DNA from: Peribacillus frigoritolerans
GTDB lineage: Bacteria > Bacillota > Bacilli > Bacillales > DSM-1321
Direction: 5' to 3'
Assembly: GCF_040250305.1 (NCBI RefSeq)
Contig: NZ_CP158190.1
Span: forward strand, 5,054,001-5,118,000
Length of the DNA: 64,000 bases
A model generated the notes under the pieces. The model searched no databases. It was given only the letters and a program-made list of their open reading frames with translations, and had not been told where the DNA came from. Both the position numbers and the translations under genes were made by a program. Shown piece after piece: positions 1 to 8,653 of this stretch (position 1 is the first letter of the stretch; the number at the start of each line of letters is the position of its first letter).

Positions 1-945
1 AGCTGGCTTAAAGACCGGCACTCCTGGCAAATCGATAAGAAGTGGATTTCATTCAGCTCCGGCGTCGTTTCCGCAATCGGTACAACGATCCAAGCATTCA
101 CGAACCCGGGCGATAAAATACTGTTACAATCTCCCGTCTATACCCCATTTTTTGATATGATCAAAAATAATGACCGGGAAGTGGTCAATAGTCCCCTTAT
201 CATAGAAAAGGACCGCTTTGAGATTGATTTCACTGATTTTGAGGACAAGCTGAAAAGCGGAGTGAAATTATTCCTTTTTTGCAGTCCGCATAACCCTGGC
301 GGACGCGTTTGGACAAAGGACGAACTCTTACGGATCGGGGAGCTATGTGAAAAATATGATGTAGTCATCGTCAGTGATGAGATACATGCTGACTTATTCC
401 ATACAACATCAAGGCATTATCCGATCGGCTCGCTTTCAGAAAAATTAGCGGATATGACCGTTACATTGATGGCGCCAAGCAAAACATTCAATATTGCCGG
501 CCTTCAGGCTTCATTCCTGATCACAAGTAATGAAAAATTGCAGAAGCAATTGCAAAAGGCGCAAACGAAACTGGCCTTCCATGGTCTTAACATCTTTGCT
601 TTAACAGCAATGGAAGCCGCATATCGGGAGGGCTTGGAATGGCTTGAAAACATGATCGGCTACATTGAGGAGAATATAAAAGTGGCAGAGGAATTCATTG
701 CAGCCGAAATTCCTTCACTGCATGTCATGCATCCGGAAGCCTCTTACCTTTTATGGATTGACTGCCGTGACCTTGGATTGACCGACAAGGAAATCAAGGA
801 TCGACTTATCCATCAAGGGAAGCTCGCATTGGAGCCTGGTTCTAAATACGGACCTGGCGGAGAAGGTTTCGTCCGAATGAATCTCGGTTGTTCACGCAGC
901 GTCATGATGGATGGGCTAAACCGTTTGAAATTGGCTTTTTCTTAA
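1..945 (+). CDS. patB: PatB/MalY-type PLP C-S lyase, 5' truncated by window edge
   Basis: The reading frame is open from base 1, so the gene begins before the window and only about 314 C-terminal residues are seen (the family is about 390 aa). It is a fold-type I aminotransferase-like enzyme. Visible signatures are SFSSGVVSAI, the SPVYTPFF stretch, FCSPHNPGGRVW, VVIVSDEIHADL with the cofactor Asp, and APSKTFNIAGLQ, whose Lys should bind PLP. In the family the enzyme cleaves cystathionine or related C-S bonds to homocysteine, pyruvate and ammonia. In B. subtilis patB lies next to kinB-kapB-kapD; here kapB and kapD follow about 4.5 kb downstream. A mobile repeat begins 7 bases after the stop. 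Confidence 0.9.
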   Translation, partial: SWLKDRHSWQIDKKWISFSSGVVSAIGTTIQAFTNPGDKILLQSPVYTPFFDMIKNNDREVVNSPLIIEKDRFEIDFTDFEDKLKSGVKLFLFCSPHNPGGRVWTKDELLRIGELCEKYDVVIVSDEIHADLFHTTSRHYPIGSLSEKLADMTVTLMAPSKTFNIAGLQASFLITSNEKLQKQLQKAQTKLAFHGLNIFALTAMEAAYREGLEWLENMIGYIEENIKVAEEFIAAEIPSLHVMHPEASYLLWIDCRDLGLTDKEIKDRLIHQGKLALEPGSKYGPGGEGFVRMNLGCSRSVMMDGLNRLKLAFS

Positions 946-952
946 ATAAAAG

Positions 953-1169
953 CTGTTTTCGCATACTTTGTTGCTATTTACTAAGTAGTGCGGTGTGGTT
1001 GATTTCCCCTCCAGATGCTCGCTTTCCGCGGGGCGGGCGGTGAGCCTCCTCGGCGTAAACGCCTGTGGGGTCTCACCTGTCCCGCTGCTCCCGCAGGAGT
1101 CTCGCACTTCCGCTCCAATCAACCTTAAATAGTTTCGTTTTAAAAACAACAATCTTTACGAAAAGAGCC
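953..1169 (-). mobile_element. 217-bp MITE-like element, copy 1
   Basis: This is the exact reverse complement of 24855-25071. On the plus strand the ends read CTGTTTTCG and CGAAAAGAGCC, giving imperfect terminal inverted repeats (CTSTTTTCG). The direct repeat TAAATAAAAG flanks it at 943-952 and 1170-1179, as expected of a target-site duplication. The interior is GC-rich with nested imperfect palindromes, including a GGCG-TAAA-CGCC hairpin and an inner GGTTGATT/AATCAACC pair. It has no transposase, so it would be non-autonomous. An internal minus-strand frame encodes a Ser/Gly/Arg-rich peptide that appears only because the repeat is open in that frame. Confidence 0.75.
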
Positions 1170-1177
1170 TAAATAAA

Positions 1178-1213
1178 AGAAGAACCAGGCTTAGAATCCT
1201 GGTTCTTCTTTTT
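1178..1213 (-). terminator. Intrinsic terminator of yteA
   Basis: AAGAAGAACCAGG and CCTGGTTCTTCTT form a long stem around an 8-nt loop, followed on the minus strand by CTTTTATTTA. It lies immediately after the yteA stop. Copy 1 of the mobile element is inserted at the end of its T-tract. Confidence 0.85.
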
Positions 1214-1969
1214 TCAATCTTTTTCATCATCCACATAAGGATCATGCTCATATCGGGGCAAATCCCCAAATGAGGTTTGAATATTCTCCTCAAAAAGTTC
1301 TTCCTTCAATTCTTCATATTGCGAGTTCGGATAAACCGTTATTTCCTTACCGTACATATCCACACCAACGAAATTTTCATAATTCTCGACATATCCCACA
1401 TTTTCTTCGGACTCGACATACATATCTTCATAATCGTTTGGCGGATTTACAAAATCGGAAGGCGATTCAGATGTTCCATAACTGGCAACATCCTGCCAAG
1501 AATCTTCCGCATCGTACGCAACCGATTCATGCCGGTCATCATAATCAAACTTTCCAAATGGAGGACCGAGCACTTCCTCTTCCACCGGCCGATTGTCCGA
1601 AGTTTCCTGTGATGGGGTATGCTCGACACAATAAGTCGTTGTAGGGATTGCTTTCAAACGTTCAAGAGGTATTTCCTTGGAACAGACCTCGCATTTTCCA
1701 TACTCACCTGCCTCGATCGCAGAAAGCGCTCGTTCAATATCCCTTATTTCATCCCGATCATGCTCGGAAAGGGCCAAATCCTTTTCCCGTTCATATAACT
1801 CGGTTCCTTCATCTCCGGGATGATTATCGTAACTTGATAACTCACCAGTAGAATCCTCCAGGCTTCTTCTTAAATCGTGGTTGCCTGAATCATTTAATCG
1901 CTCTTCCAACTCTTGCTTCGTTTGCTGCAATTGCTGTTGAAATTCTTTTAGCTGCTGATTGGATAGCAT
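1214..1969 (-). CDS. yteA: YteA-like DksA/TraR zinc-finger family protein
   Basis: A protein of about 251 aa. The N-terminal 40 residues are Gln/Glu-rich and likely a coiled coil. A DksA/TraR-like segment follows with the signature CEVCSKEIPLERL and then TTYCVEHTP. The long acidic C-terminal tail (DYDD, EDSWQDV, YEDMYVESEE) is typical of YteA proteins, whose role is not established. The canonical C4 finger is CxxC...CxxC; here the last Cys is His (CVEH), so metal binding would be C3H or absent. The ATG at 1969 was chosen because GAAAGG lies about 9 bases upstream; an ATG three codons earlier is too close to that site. Confidence 0.8.
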   Translation of the reverse strand: MLSNQQLKEFQQQLQQTKQELEERLNDSGNHDLRRSLEDSTGELSSYDNHPGDEGTELYEREKDLALSEHDRDEIRDIERALSAIEAGEYGKCEVCSKEIPLERLKAIPTTTYCVEHTPSQETSDNRPVEEEVLGPPFGKFDYDDRHESVAYDAEDSWQDVASYGTSESPSDFVNPPNDYEDMYVESEENVGYVENYENFVGVDMYGKEITVYPNSQYEELKEELFEENIQTSFGDLPRYEHDPYVDDEKD

Positions 1970-2112
1970 GTGCAACATCCTTTCAAAATCGTTCTTCCCT
2001 CTAGTATTTCTCTCTTCCCTTCATTCCATAAAGGTACTTTTTACCTTAGGAATAATTTAATTCAGATAACAGAAGCTAACTTAGAAATATTAATTTAAGG
2101 AGGGGCTTCCAT

Positions 2113-2970
2113 TTGTATTTCTATAAAGAAGACTTAATCAATATGATCGTTCCCGATAAGCCTGATCCGAATGCTGCAAAAGTGCTTCAGGAAACGCTTG
2201 GAGGGCAATTCGGTGAAATGCGGACGATGATGCAGTATTCTTTCCAAAGCGCAAACTTCCGCGGCAAGGCTAAACAATATCGTGATTTAATTCGTGGAGT
2301 TTTCTTGGAGGAACTGAGCCACGTTGAACTTGTCCAATCAACCATCAACCAGCTGCTGAATGGTGCTGGCGGAGATATGCCCGGAGATGTCGCTACCGAC
2401 GGCGCTCCATTGGATGAAGTCATCAAAGGCGGCGCAAACCCTCACCATTTCATCATCGGCGCGAAAGCATCCCTGCCCGTCGATGCTGGAGGCAATCCGT
2501 GGAATGGATCATGGGTTTATGATCACGGTAATCTTGTGGCGAACCTTTTGAACAATGTCATGCTTGAATCTACGGGTGTCCTGCAAAAGTCCAGGATTTA
2601 TGAAATGAGTTCCAATAAATCAATGCGTGAAACACTGGCATTCTTAATGGTTCGTGACAATGCCCACCAAAATGCATTTGCCAAGGCATTGGAAACTCTT
2701 GGGGTCGATTGGGGGAAAATCTTCCCTGTACCTAATTATGATTTGAACAAATATCCTGAATGCCGCAAATATGTGGATTTAGGCTACCATAATGCCCAAT
2801 TCAACTTCAGGATGGATCAAACTCAAATCAGCGAAATTTTCCAAGGGGAAACACCGAGCCGAAATGGCGGAAACCTTGCTGTTACCGAGCCGCCAAAAGG
2901 ATTCCCTGTCCCTGAAATGCCGGATATGCCAAATGAACACAGCCCTGGATTGACTGATTTGAACAATTAA
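2113..2970 (+). CDS. Manganese (non-haem) catalase
   Basis: A 285-aa member of the dimanganese catalase family, which converts hydrogen peroxide to water and oxygen in the cytoplasm or spore coat. Metal ligands fit the ferritin-like four-helix pattern: E35 in GQFGEMRTMMQYS, E66 and H70 in FLEELSHVE, and a second set in LESTGVLQ...RETLAF...RDNAHQNAF. The C-terminus is Pro-rich (PPKGFPVPEMPDMP), as in YdbD/CotJC relatives. The start is TTG at 2113, with AGGAGGGG about 8 bases upstream and no ATG before codon 11. It is probably a single-gene unit, with its own upstream gap and a terminator directly after the stop. Confidence 0.92.
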   Translation: MYFYKEDLINMIVPDKPDPNAAKVLQETLGGQFGEMRTMMQYSFQSANFRGKAKQYRDLIRGVFLEELSHVELVQSTINQLLNGAGGDMPGDVATDGAPLDEVIKGGANPHHFIIGAKASLPVDAGGNPWNGSWVYDHGNLVANLLNNVMLESTGVLQKSRIYEMSSNKSMRETLAFLMVRDNAHQNAFAKALETLGVDWGKIFPVPNYDLNKYPECRKYVDLGYHNAQFNFRMDQTQISEIFQGETPSRNGGNLAVTEPPKGFPVPEMPDMPNEHSPGLTDLNN

Positions 2971-3013
2971 AAAAGAAGGCGAACACATCATTCTGTGTTC
3001 GCCTCCTTTTTTA
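2971..3013. terminator. Bidirectional terminator between Mn catalase and yvbH
   Basis: GGCGAACACA (2978-2987) pairs with TGTGTTCGCC (2994-3003). A-rich and T-rich tracts flank both sides, so it can end transcription from both convergent genes. Confidence 0.9.
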
Positions 3014-3625
3014 ATTATTGATATATTTTTCAAAAACAAAGCCAAAATCTTTCACATGGTACTTTTTCCGGCTGTCCATTAACCATTCGAAAGCGGCGGA
3101 ATTAATTTCCTTGAAACTTGCAGCCATTTGGCTTCCATCAGTGCGAACTTGGTTCAAAGTGGAAGAAGCAAGGTTTACGCTTTGCTGGGCATATTGAAGG
3201 GCAAACTCATTCTCATGGCAAATTTCCGATATTTTCACGAGTGATTTAAACAAGTCCTTTAATTCTTCAATGAATTTCTTATGAACATCAATGGAGAAAG
3301 TCTTTGCACCGATCGAAAATTTTATTTCAGCATCCAAATCCACGGTCCCTGCGGTTTCAAGCGTGGCATTTGATATAGTATACTGGCTGTAGCTATATCT
3401 TGTTAGTGTACGCTTTTTGCTTATCGCACTTGTACCGTCCAAATGTATGAACGCTTGATTCGTGAAACAGTACTCATCCGTTTTTGATTTAATAAGGAAA
3501 TAAATTTTTTCCCCATCTTCATGCATGATATAGTCATCTGCATCCACCTTGTCATAATCAGCAGGACTAATCACACTTCCAATATCACTAAGACCAAGGG
3601 CATCTGCCGCCATTTTCTTGAACAT
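3011..3625 (-). CDS. yvbH: YvbH-like bacterial PH-domain protein
   Basis: About 204 aa. The N-terminal part (MFKKMAADALGL, DADDYIMHEDGEKIYFLIK, YCFTNQAFIHLDG, KRTLTRYSYSQY) matches the YvbH family with an N-terminal bacterial pleckstrin-homology domain. The C-terminal third is helical and carries the YvbH-type tail (SRKKYHVKDFGFVFEKYI). Function is unknown and there are no membrane segments. ATG at 3625 was chosen because AGGGGGAA lies 6-7 bases upstream; an in-frame extension of six codons lacks a ribosome site. It shares its 3' terminator with the convergent catalase gene. Confidence 0.85.
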   Translation of the reverse strand: MFKKMAADALGLSDIGSVISPADYDKVDADDYIMHEDGEKIYFLIKSKTDEYCFTNQAFIHLDGTSAISKKRTLTRYSYSQYTISNATLETAGTVDLDAEIKFSIGAKTFSIDVHKKFIEELKDLFKSLVKISEICHENEFALQYAQQSVNLASSTLNQVRTDGSQMAASFKEINSAAFEWLMDSRKKYHVKDFGFVFEKYINN

Positions 3626-3665
3626 TCCTATTCCCCCTATCAATATCCAGGTGAACTACACCTTA

Positions 3666-4148
3666 TTATAAGTATTTCTCCAGAATTATCTCGTCTCGGA
3701 TCGGAATTCCATCAAAACTGTAAAATGGAATTTCCGGCTTGATTTTCCGTGATTCTTCCACGGCATTTTTAACGACTTCCGAAATGACATAACCACGCTT
3801 TTGAAAAAACTTCAATGCCTGTAGATTATCGTTCGTTGTAATCGCTTTAATAGTATGGCAATTTTTTTCCTTAGCGATATTTTCCATCACATAAAGCAAT
3901 GATGAGCCAACACCTTGATTCTCATGCTCACTGTTCAAAGAGATGATCTGACATACATGGTCGGACAATTTGTATGTTCCCAACCCCGTGATTTTTTCAT
4001 TTTCGTCCATCACCCCAAAGCCCTCAAGTTCCGCATAATGAAACAAGCCTCTTGAAAAAACGACTTGGGTCGTCTCCCAGTGCTGAATGAAAAAATCCTT
4101 GACCGTATCTGCCGCAATCATTCTTTTAGCTACGATTTGCATAACCAA
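3666..4148 (-). CDS. GNAT family N-acetyltransferase
   Basis: A 160-aa single-domain protein with the GNAT acetyl-CoA-binding pattern. Motif A is visible as HVCQIISLNSEHENQGVGSSLL (Q-G-V-G-S loop), followed by AITTNDNLQALKFFQKRGY, the usual motif B region. Substrate cannot be inferred. The start is probably TTG at 4148, because GGGGGCG lies 6 bases upstream; the ATG two codons later is the alternative. It is transcribed in the same direction as yvbH with a 40-bp gap, so the two may be co-transcribed. Confidence 0.85.
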   Translation of the reverse strand: MVMQIVAKRMIAADTVKDFFIQHWETTQVVFSRGLFHYAELEGFGVMDENEKITGLGTYKLSDHVCQIISLNSEHENQGVGSSLLYVMENIAKEKNCHTIKAITTNDNLQALKFFQKRGYVISEVVKNAVEESRKIKPEIPFYSFDGIPIRDEIILEKYL

Positions 4149-4317
4149 TTTACGCCCCCAAAATTTCTATCTCTATGCTTATAGTATAAAATGCTTATGC
4201 TGATAAGGGAACATTTAATTCTTTACGCCCTTCTAACAAAACATAATACCATTCATATTCAGATAATCAATATTCAAAAAACGGGGGCACCCTAGTGATG
4301 CACGGCATCTTCCGGGA

Positions 4318-4542
4318 TCAAGAAATGGTATCATCCTTTATACGCTGGTTCCTTCTGGTGACCTCATCTTCGAATTGCTTCGTTTTCAATTCTTCCTTCT
4401 TTGAATATCTTATAATTGCCCTCATCGTAAAAACGGCCGCCACTAAAAAAATGAAGCAAGTTATACCAGCTGAGATATATTCAGTCTTGTCTTCCGGAAA
4501 GTAAAGAAACAAACCTAGTAAAGCATGATTGAGAAAGTCCAT
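4318..4542 (-). CDS. Small membrane protein, unknown function
   Basis: A 74-aa product not recognised as a named family. It has one clear hydrophobic helix (AGITCFIFLVAAVFTMRAII) preceded by a shorter hydrophobic stretch (ALLGLFLYF), then a charged, Lys/Glu/Arg-rich C-terminal tail likely to be cytoplasmic. ATG at 4542 was chosen because AGGAAGG lies 9 bases upstream; an upstream in-frame ATG has no clear ribosome site. Surrounding plus-strand frames have no such site and are treated as shadows. Confidence 0.6.
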   Translation of the reverse strand: MDFLNHALLGLFLYFPEDKTEYISAGITCFIFLVAAVFTMRAIIRYSKKEELKTKQFEDEVTRRNQRIKDDTIS

Positions 4543-4637
4543 CCGATACATCCTTCCTGATAGGGAATTAAACTGCATTATCCCATTATATCAATTACCA
4601 GAACAATCCACTAGTGGGCTTAATCTACTAAACCCCG

Positions 4638-4663
4638 AAAAAAAGAGAGGCACTGAGCCTCTC
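4638..4663 (-). terminator. Intrinsic terminator of ppiB
   Basis: On the minus strand GAGAGGC-TCAGT-GCCTCTC is followed by seven T residues, just after the ppiB stop. Confidence 0.9.
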
Positions 4664-4676
4664 GCTTCTCTTTTAT

Positions 4677-5267
4677 TTATAAAATGGTGATTCCTTTAAT
4701 GACCACGTCCACTGCAGGCTTGTCTCCCGCAACTGTCTCTACGTTAGCAATCGTATCAACAACGTCCATGCCTTCGACCACTTGTCCAAAGACAGAGTGT
4801 TTATGATCCAGCCATGGTGTGCCGCCTTGCTCCATATAAGCACTGATGATTTCTTCCGGATAACCGGCTTGCTTCATTTGCTCACCCATCCTGCTGTCCA
4901 CATGCTGGGCTTGTACAACGAAGAATTGGCTGCCGTTTGTTCCTGGGCCTGCATTCGCCATGGAAAGAGCACCTCGCAAATTGAATAATTGCATGGAGAA
5001 CTCGTCCTCAAATGGAGTTCCCCAGATACTTTCTCCACCCATTCCAGTGCCTGTCGGATCTCCGCCTTGAAGCATGAAATCCTTGATGACACGGTGAAAG
5101 ATGATTCCTTCGTAATATCCGTTTTCAGCATGTGTCAAGAAATTCTCCACCGTCTTTGGAGCCAGTTCAGGGAATAGTTTAATTTTAATATCGCCCATCG
5201 TCGTTTGCATGATGACCGCTTTTTCATTTTCCAAAACTTCACTTGTTAATTGTGGAAAGTTTGTCAT
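4677..5267 (-). CDS. ppiB: Cyclophilin-type peptidyl-prolyl cis-trans isomerase
   Basis: A 196-aa cytoplasmic cyclophilin that catalyses proline isomerisation. Conserved catalytic segments are [21 protein letters not shown] (Arg and Phe of the active site), NGSQFFVV and the [12 protein letters not shown] loop. There is no signal peptide. Compared with the minimal E. coli PpiB it carries an insertion around [18 protein letters not shown] before WLD, typical of Bacillus homologues. ATG at 5267 has GAGG about 9 bases upstream; the in-frame extension of 20 codons is Lys/Arg-rich and unsupported. It is monocistronic, with its own terminator. Confidence 0.93.
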   Translation of the reverse strand: MTNFPQLTSEVLENEKAVIMQTTMGDIKIKLFPELAPKTVENFLTHAENGYYEGIIFHRVIKDFMLQGGDPTGTGMGGESIWGTPFEDEFSMQLFNLRGALSMANAGPGTNGSQFFVVQAQHVDSRMGEQMKQAGYPEEIISAYMEQGGTPWLDHKHSVFGQVVEGMDVVDTIANVETVAGDKPAVDVVIKGITIL

Positions 5268-5445
5268 TTTACATAACCTCTTTCTTTTTAAAATTAAATG
5301 GCATGAAACACCATTTTCCATCTTCATTTGTACACTTTACACGATTTTCATAAAAAAAGCATCTTTACGAAATTGAACAAATTCGCTGTGAAAAATCGTC
5401 GTTCTTATGTATCATGAAGGAAGTTAAAAGAAAGGTGGTAGGGAA

Positions 5446-5832
5446 ATGTCAGAACAGGATTTTAAAATCGGCGATAAGGTTACCGCCATATATAAAACTG
5501 GAAAATACATCGGGGAAGTCACCGATATCAGACCTGCTGCATATCTTGTTAAAGTGTTGGCTGTCTTGAAGCATCCCATGCAGGGAGATCTTCATAACCC
5601 GAAGCAAACGGAAGTGTCCATGTTCCATCAGCGGCGTGCTCTAGCTTTCCGGGAGCAAACCAATGTACCAAAGAATATGGTCAGGAACTTTAATGAGGAG
5701 ATTCCTGAGTATAAGGAATCCTTAAGAGAAGCTGTTGAGAAAATGAAAGGCACTTTAAGCGAAGCCCAAACAGAGTGGAATGATAAAAGCTTACAGTTGC
5801 TTGAAGATCTAGCGGCGGATTATTTTAAATAA
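5446..5832 (+). CDS. kapB: Kinase-associated protein B (KapB)
   Basis: A 128-aa protein matching KapB: IGDKVTAIYKTGKYIGEV in an SH3-like beta-barrel, followed by a helical C-terminus (EYKESLREAVEKMKGTL). In B. subtilis KapB is required for KinB-dependent entry into the sporulation phosphorelay and is encoded directly after kinB. No kinB lies upstream here; the preceding gene is ppiB on the opposite strand. No lipobox is visible, despite the historical 'lipoprotein' name. AAAGGTGG lies about 6-8 bases before the ATG. It converges with kapD through a shared terminator. Confidence 0.88.
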   Translation: MSEQDFKIGDKVTAIYKTGKYIGEVTDIRPAAYLVKVLAVLKHPMQGDLHNPKQTEVSMFHQRRALAFREQTNVPKNMVRNFNEEIPEYKESLREAVEKMKGTLSEAQTEWNDKSLQLLEDLAADYFK

Positions 5833-5840
5833 AGCATGAT

Positions 5841-5875
5841 AAAAGCCAAATCAGTAGTATATGATTTGGCTTTTA
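5841..5875. terminator. Bidirectional terminator between kapB and kapD
   Basis: AAAAGCCAAATCA and TGATTTGGCTTTT form a perfect 13-bp stem with an 8-nt loop. The kapD stop codon lies inside the 3' arm. Confidence 0.9.
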
Positions 5876-6496
5876 TAACGCTAAATGATTCAATACTTTT
5901 GATAAATCAATGCGATCGCCAATTGTCGTCGGTTCATGATTTTTCATATAACTTTTATCTTTCTCCACTAGCTTAAAGATATTATATGTCGTAATCGCAT
6001 CATCCAGCGCCCGGTGATGCTTGCCTGTCCCTTCCTTGCCATAGGCCTGTACAGCTTTCCAAAGCCCGGTTTGATTTTGATCCCCGAAAAAGCGTTTATA
6101 CTCCAGGCAAAGATCGCTTTGTTTCCCTGAAAAAGGGAAATCCAATCCTGCTTTCTGACAGTTCTGGCGAAGTACCTTCATGTCCATATTTCCCCAGGTA
6201 ACAATCGTCGTCGGGTGCTGCTCATCAATTTTCTTCAATAAATTAACCAGCTCTTCAAATGAAATCCCCCGGTCCACCTGATCCTGGGTAATGTTCAAGA
6301 ACTTTTTGCATCTTCCCGTTAAGACTGGAAATTTCATTGGGTTAACAAAAGATGAGAATTGTTCCTGAATGGTCTCATTAATGACGGTGACTAAGCCAAC
6401 CTCAATGATTTCCGGATAAAACCCTACTGGATTGGCTTTTCCTTCCGGCATCGTAAATTCAAAATCAATGAATACATATTGCTGTTGTTCCTCCAT
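5873..6496 (-). CDS. kapD: KapD, DEDDh 3'-5' exonuclease-fold inhibitor of sporulation signalling
   Basis: A 207-aa protein with the DEDDh exonuclease pattern: FIDFEFTMPEG (Asp and Glu of ExoI), VTWGNMDMKVL (ExoII Asp) and GKHHRALDDAITT (ExoIII His-x4-Asp). All expected metal and catalytic residues are present. In B. subtilis KapD inhibits the KinA route to sporulation; its nucleic acid substrate is not defined. ATG at 6496 was chosen because AGGGGG lies about 8 bases upstream. It is transcribed towards kapB. Confidence 0.88.
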   Translation of the reverse strand: MEEQQQYVFIDFEFTMPEGKANPVGFYPEIIEVGLVTVINETIQEQFSSFVNPMKFPVLTGRCKKFLNITQDQVDRGISFEELVNLLKKIDEQHPTTIVTWGNMDMKVLRQNCQKAGLDFPFSGKQSDLCLEYKRFFGDQNQTGLWKAVQAYGKEGTGKHHRALDDAITTYNIFKLVEKDKSYMKNHEPTTIGDRIDLSKVLNHLAL

Positions 6497-6755
6497 TTTT
6501 ATGACCCCCTTCATATTCCTGACATCAACATATAAACAAAAAATGGTTTTTTCTTACGAGACTATTATAACAGAAGATTTAGAAAGTTTTTCGTAACCCC
6601 ATCCGGATACGTTATTGCCGTCATACCTAATTTACCCAAAACTCTTTATTGTCTATCTTATTTGGATTATGATGGATGAATAAACCAAAAGTACCATTTT
6701 TCCACCCCTTCAATCCAAGGACATACTAAAAATATATTAGTTAGGAAGTTGAACT

Positions 6756-8615
6756 ATGCGCACGTATCTTGGTTATATCACGATTTTCCTCTTAATTCCC
6801 GTATTGATCCTTTTCATTTTCCTTTCCTATCAGGAGTGGTCCTTAGCTCAATCTCCCTATCATGTACTAGACGAGCGAATTCCCATTGAATCGATAGAAC
6901 TGGCTCAGAATAGTTACATGAAGGCCGCAAATGGAAAGGTCATCAGTGAAATTTCCACTGGTGAGAAACGGACTTACCTAAAACTTGAAGACATCCCCCT
7001 CTTCCTGGAAAATCTATTCATCGTTACAGAGGATCAGAAATTTTATGATCATGCTGGCGTTGACCTATCCGGCATAAGCAGGGCGCTTCTTATCAATTCA
7101 CAAAATAAAACAATCGAACAAGGCGGCAGTACCATTACCCAGCAACTGGCCAGGAATGTTTATCTTTCACATAATAGGACGTATAACCGAAAACTCAGTG
7201 AACTCATTTACGCCTATCAGATAGAGCGAAAAAAATCAAAACCGGAAATCATGGAGCTGTATTTGAATGCCATATATTTCAGTAATGGAGCTTATGGAAT
7301 CGAAGCTGCTTCCCAATATTATTTCAGCAAACCGACTGGAGAGTTATCCAAGGCGGAACTTGCCTTCCTGGCCGCAATCCCTAATAATCCGGAAAACTAT
7401 AACCCTCTTAAACATTTCGATGCGACGAAAAAGCGTCAGGAGAGATTACTGAATCAAATGGTGGCCGAAGGTGATTTAGAACAGGCCGAGTACGAGAAGC
7501 TTATTAAAAGTACGATTAAATTAGACTTGTCCACCCCGGTCGACTTATATCCCGATTATGTGACATATGTTCATCAGGAATTGAAAAACCTGGTGGCATC
7601 CTCCGAGGGTCTTGACAAATCTCTGCAAAGCCCTGAAGTCGCCATCCGTAAGAAAGCGGAAGCTGAGCTGGATAAAAAGGTCATAAAGCTTTTGAATTCC
7701 GGTGTAACCATCCATACCGCACTCGATACCAAGCTGCAAACACAGTCAAAGACTGCCGTACAATCAAAAATCGGTGTCAATGATATCGAGGGAGCTTTAG
7801 TGGTTATACAGCATCATACGCACGAGCTTGTCTCTTTGATTGGGGGAAAAGATTATAAAAAAAATTCTTTCAACCGTGCATACCAAAGCTATAGGCAGCC
7901 AGGATCAGCCATTAAGCCGCTTCTCGATTACGCTCCCTATTTGGAGGAAACGGATGCAGACATCAATCAGCTAGTTAGCGGAGCAAGCTATTGCAGCAAT
8001 AGCTATTGTCCAAAGAATTATAGCGGCGACAGCTACGGGATGGTCACACTAAGAACTGCCTTCGCTCAGTCCTATAATACACCCGCCATAAGAATTTTTG
8101 AAAAGACGGGAGTGGAAACGAGTTTCAAGCACCTCGATGCTTTCGACTTTAAAAAGGTGAGCAAAAAAGACCACCATACGAGTTCGGCCATAGGCGGATT
8201 CGAATATGGCATGAGTCCCCTTGAACTGACAAATGCCTATACTTCCTTCAATGACGGAAACTATCAGCCGGCGCGCGCCATTATTAAAGTCACCGATCAA
8301 GAAGGTAAAGTCCTTTATAAATGGAAAGACCGCTCCAAGGAGATATGGAGCAAAAGCACCGTAACCAAGATGCGGCAGCTGCTCCATGAAACGATCATTT
8401 CCGGGACAGCCCGCAAAGCCTACTTTCCTACAGAATATGTCGGCGGTAAAACCGGTACGACCAATGATGTGAAAGACATGTGGTTTGTCGGCCTGACAGC
8501 AAACTATACAACGGGGGTTTGGATTGGAAGGGACAAGCCATCCAATCTACAATCCATTTATTCACATACACCCCATGTATTGATTTGGAAAGATATCAGC
8601 CAGACTGCCGAGTGA
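6756..8615 (+). CDS. pbpD: Class A penicillin-binding protein (PBP4-type)
   Basis: A 619-aa bifunctional peptidoglycan synthase. Residues 7-25 form an N-terminal membrane anchor. The GT51 glycosyltransferase follows, with catalytic E92 in VTEDQKFYDHAG and the EQGGSTITQQLARN motif at 121-134. The C-terminal transpeptidase carries S384-A-I-K387, S439-Y-N441 and K565-T-G-T. It acts at the outer membrane face, polymerising and cross-linking lipid II. pbpD also follows kapD in B. subtilis, supporting the name. No strong ribosome site is seen; TTAGGAAG precedes the ATG by about 7 bases. Confidence 0.93.
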   Translation: MRTYLGYITIFLLIPVLILFIFLSYQEWSLAQSPYHVLDERIPIESIELAQNSYMKAANGKVISEISTGEKRTYLKLEDIPLFLENLFIVTEDQKFYDHAGVDLSGISRALLINSQNKTIEQGGSTITQQLARNVYLSHNRTYNRKLSELIYAYQIERKKSKPEIMELYLNAIYFSNGAYGIEAASQYYFSKPTGELSKAELAFLAAIPNNPENYNPLKHFDATKKRQERLLNQMVAEGDLEQAEYEKLIKSTIKLDLSTPVDLYPDYVTYVHQELKNLVASSEGLDKSLQSPEVAIRKKAEAELDKKVIKLLNSGVTIHTALDTKLQTQSKTAVQSKIGVNDIEGALVVIQHHTHELVSLIGGKDYKKNSFNRAYQSYRQPGSAIKPLLDYAPYLEETDADINQLVSGASYCSNSYCPKNYSGDSYGMVTLRTAFAQSYNTPAIRIFEKTGVETSFKHLDAFDFKKVSKKDHHTSSAIGGFEYGMSPLELTNAYTSFNDGNYQPARAIIKVTDQEGKVLYKWKDRSKEIWSKSTVTKMRQLLHETIISGTARKAYFPTEYVGGKTGTTNDVKDMWFVGLTANYTTGVWIGRDKPSNLQSIYSHTPHVLIWKDISQTAE

Positions 8616-8650
8616 AAAAAGAAGGTGCCGAGATGGCACCTTCTTTTTTA
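8616..8650. terminator. Bidirectional terminator between pbpD and yufK
   Basis: GAAGGTGCC (8621-8629) pairs with GGCACCTTC (8635-8643), with A and T tracts on the two sides. Confidence 0.9.
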
Positions 8651-8653
8651 TGG

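Noticed and set aside
1270..1851. Several plus-strand frames within yteA
   Set aside because: They are complementary shadows of the acidic yteA coding region with no ribosome sites.
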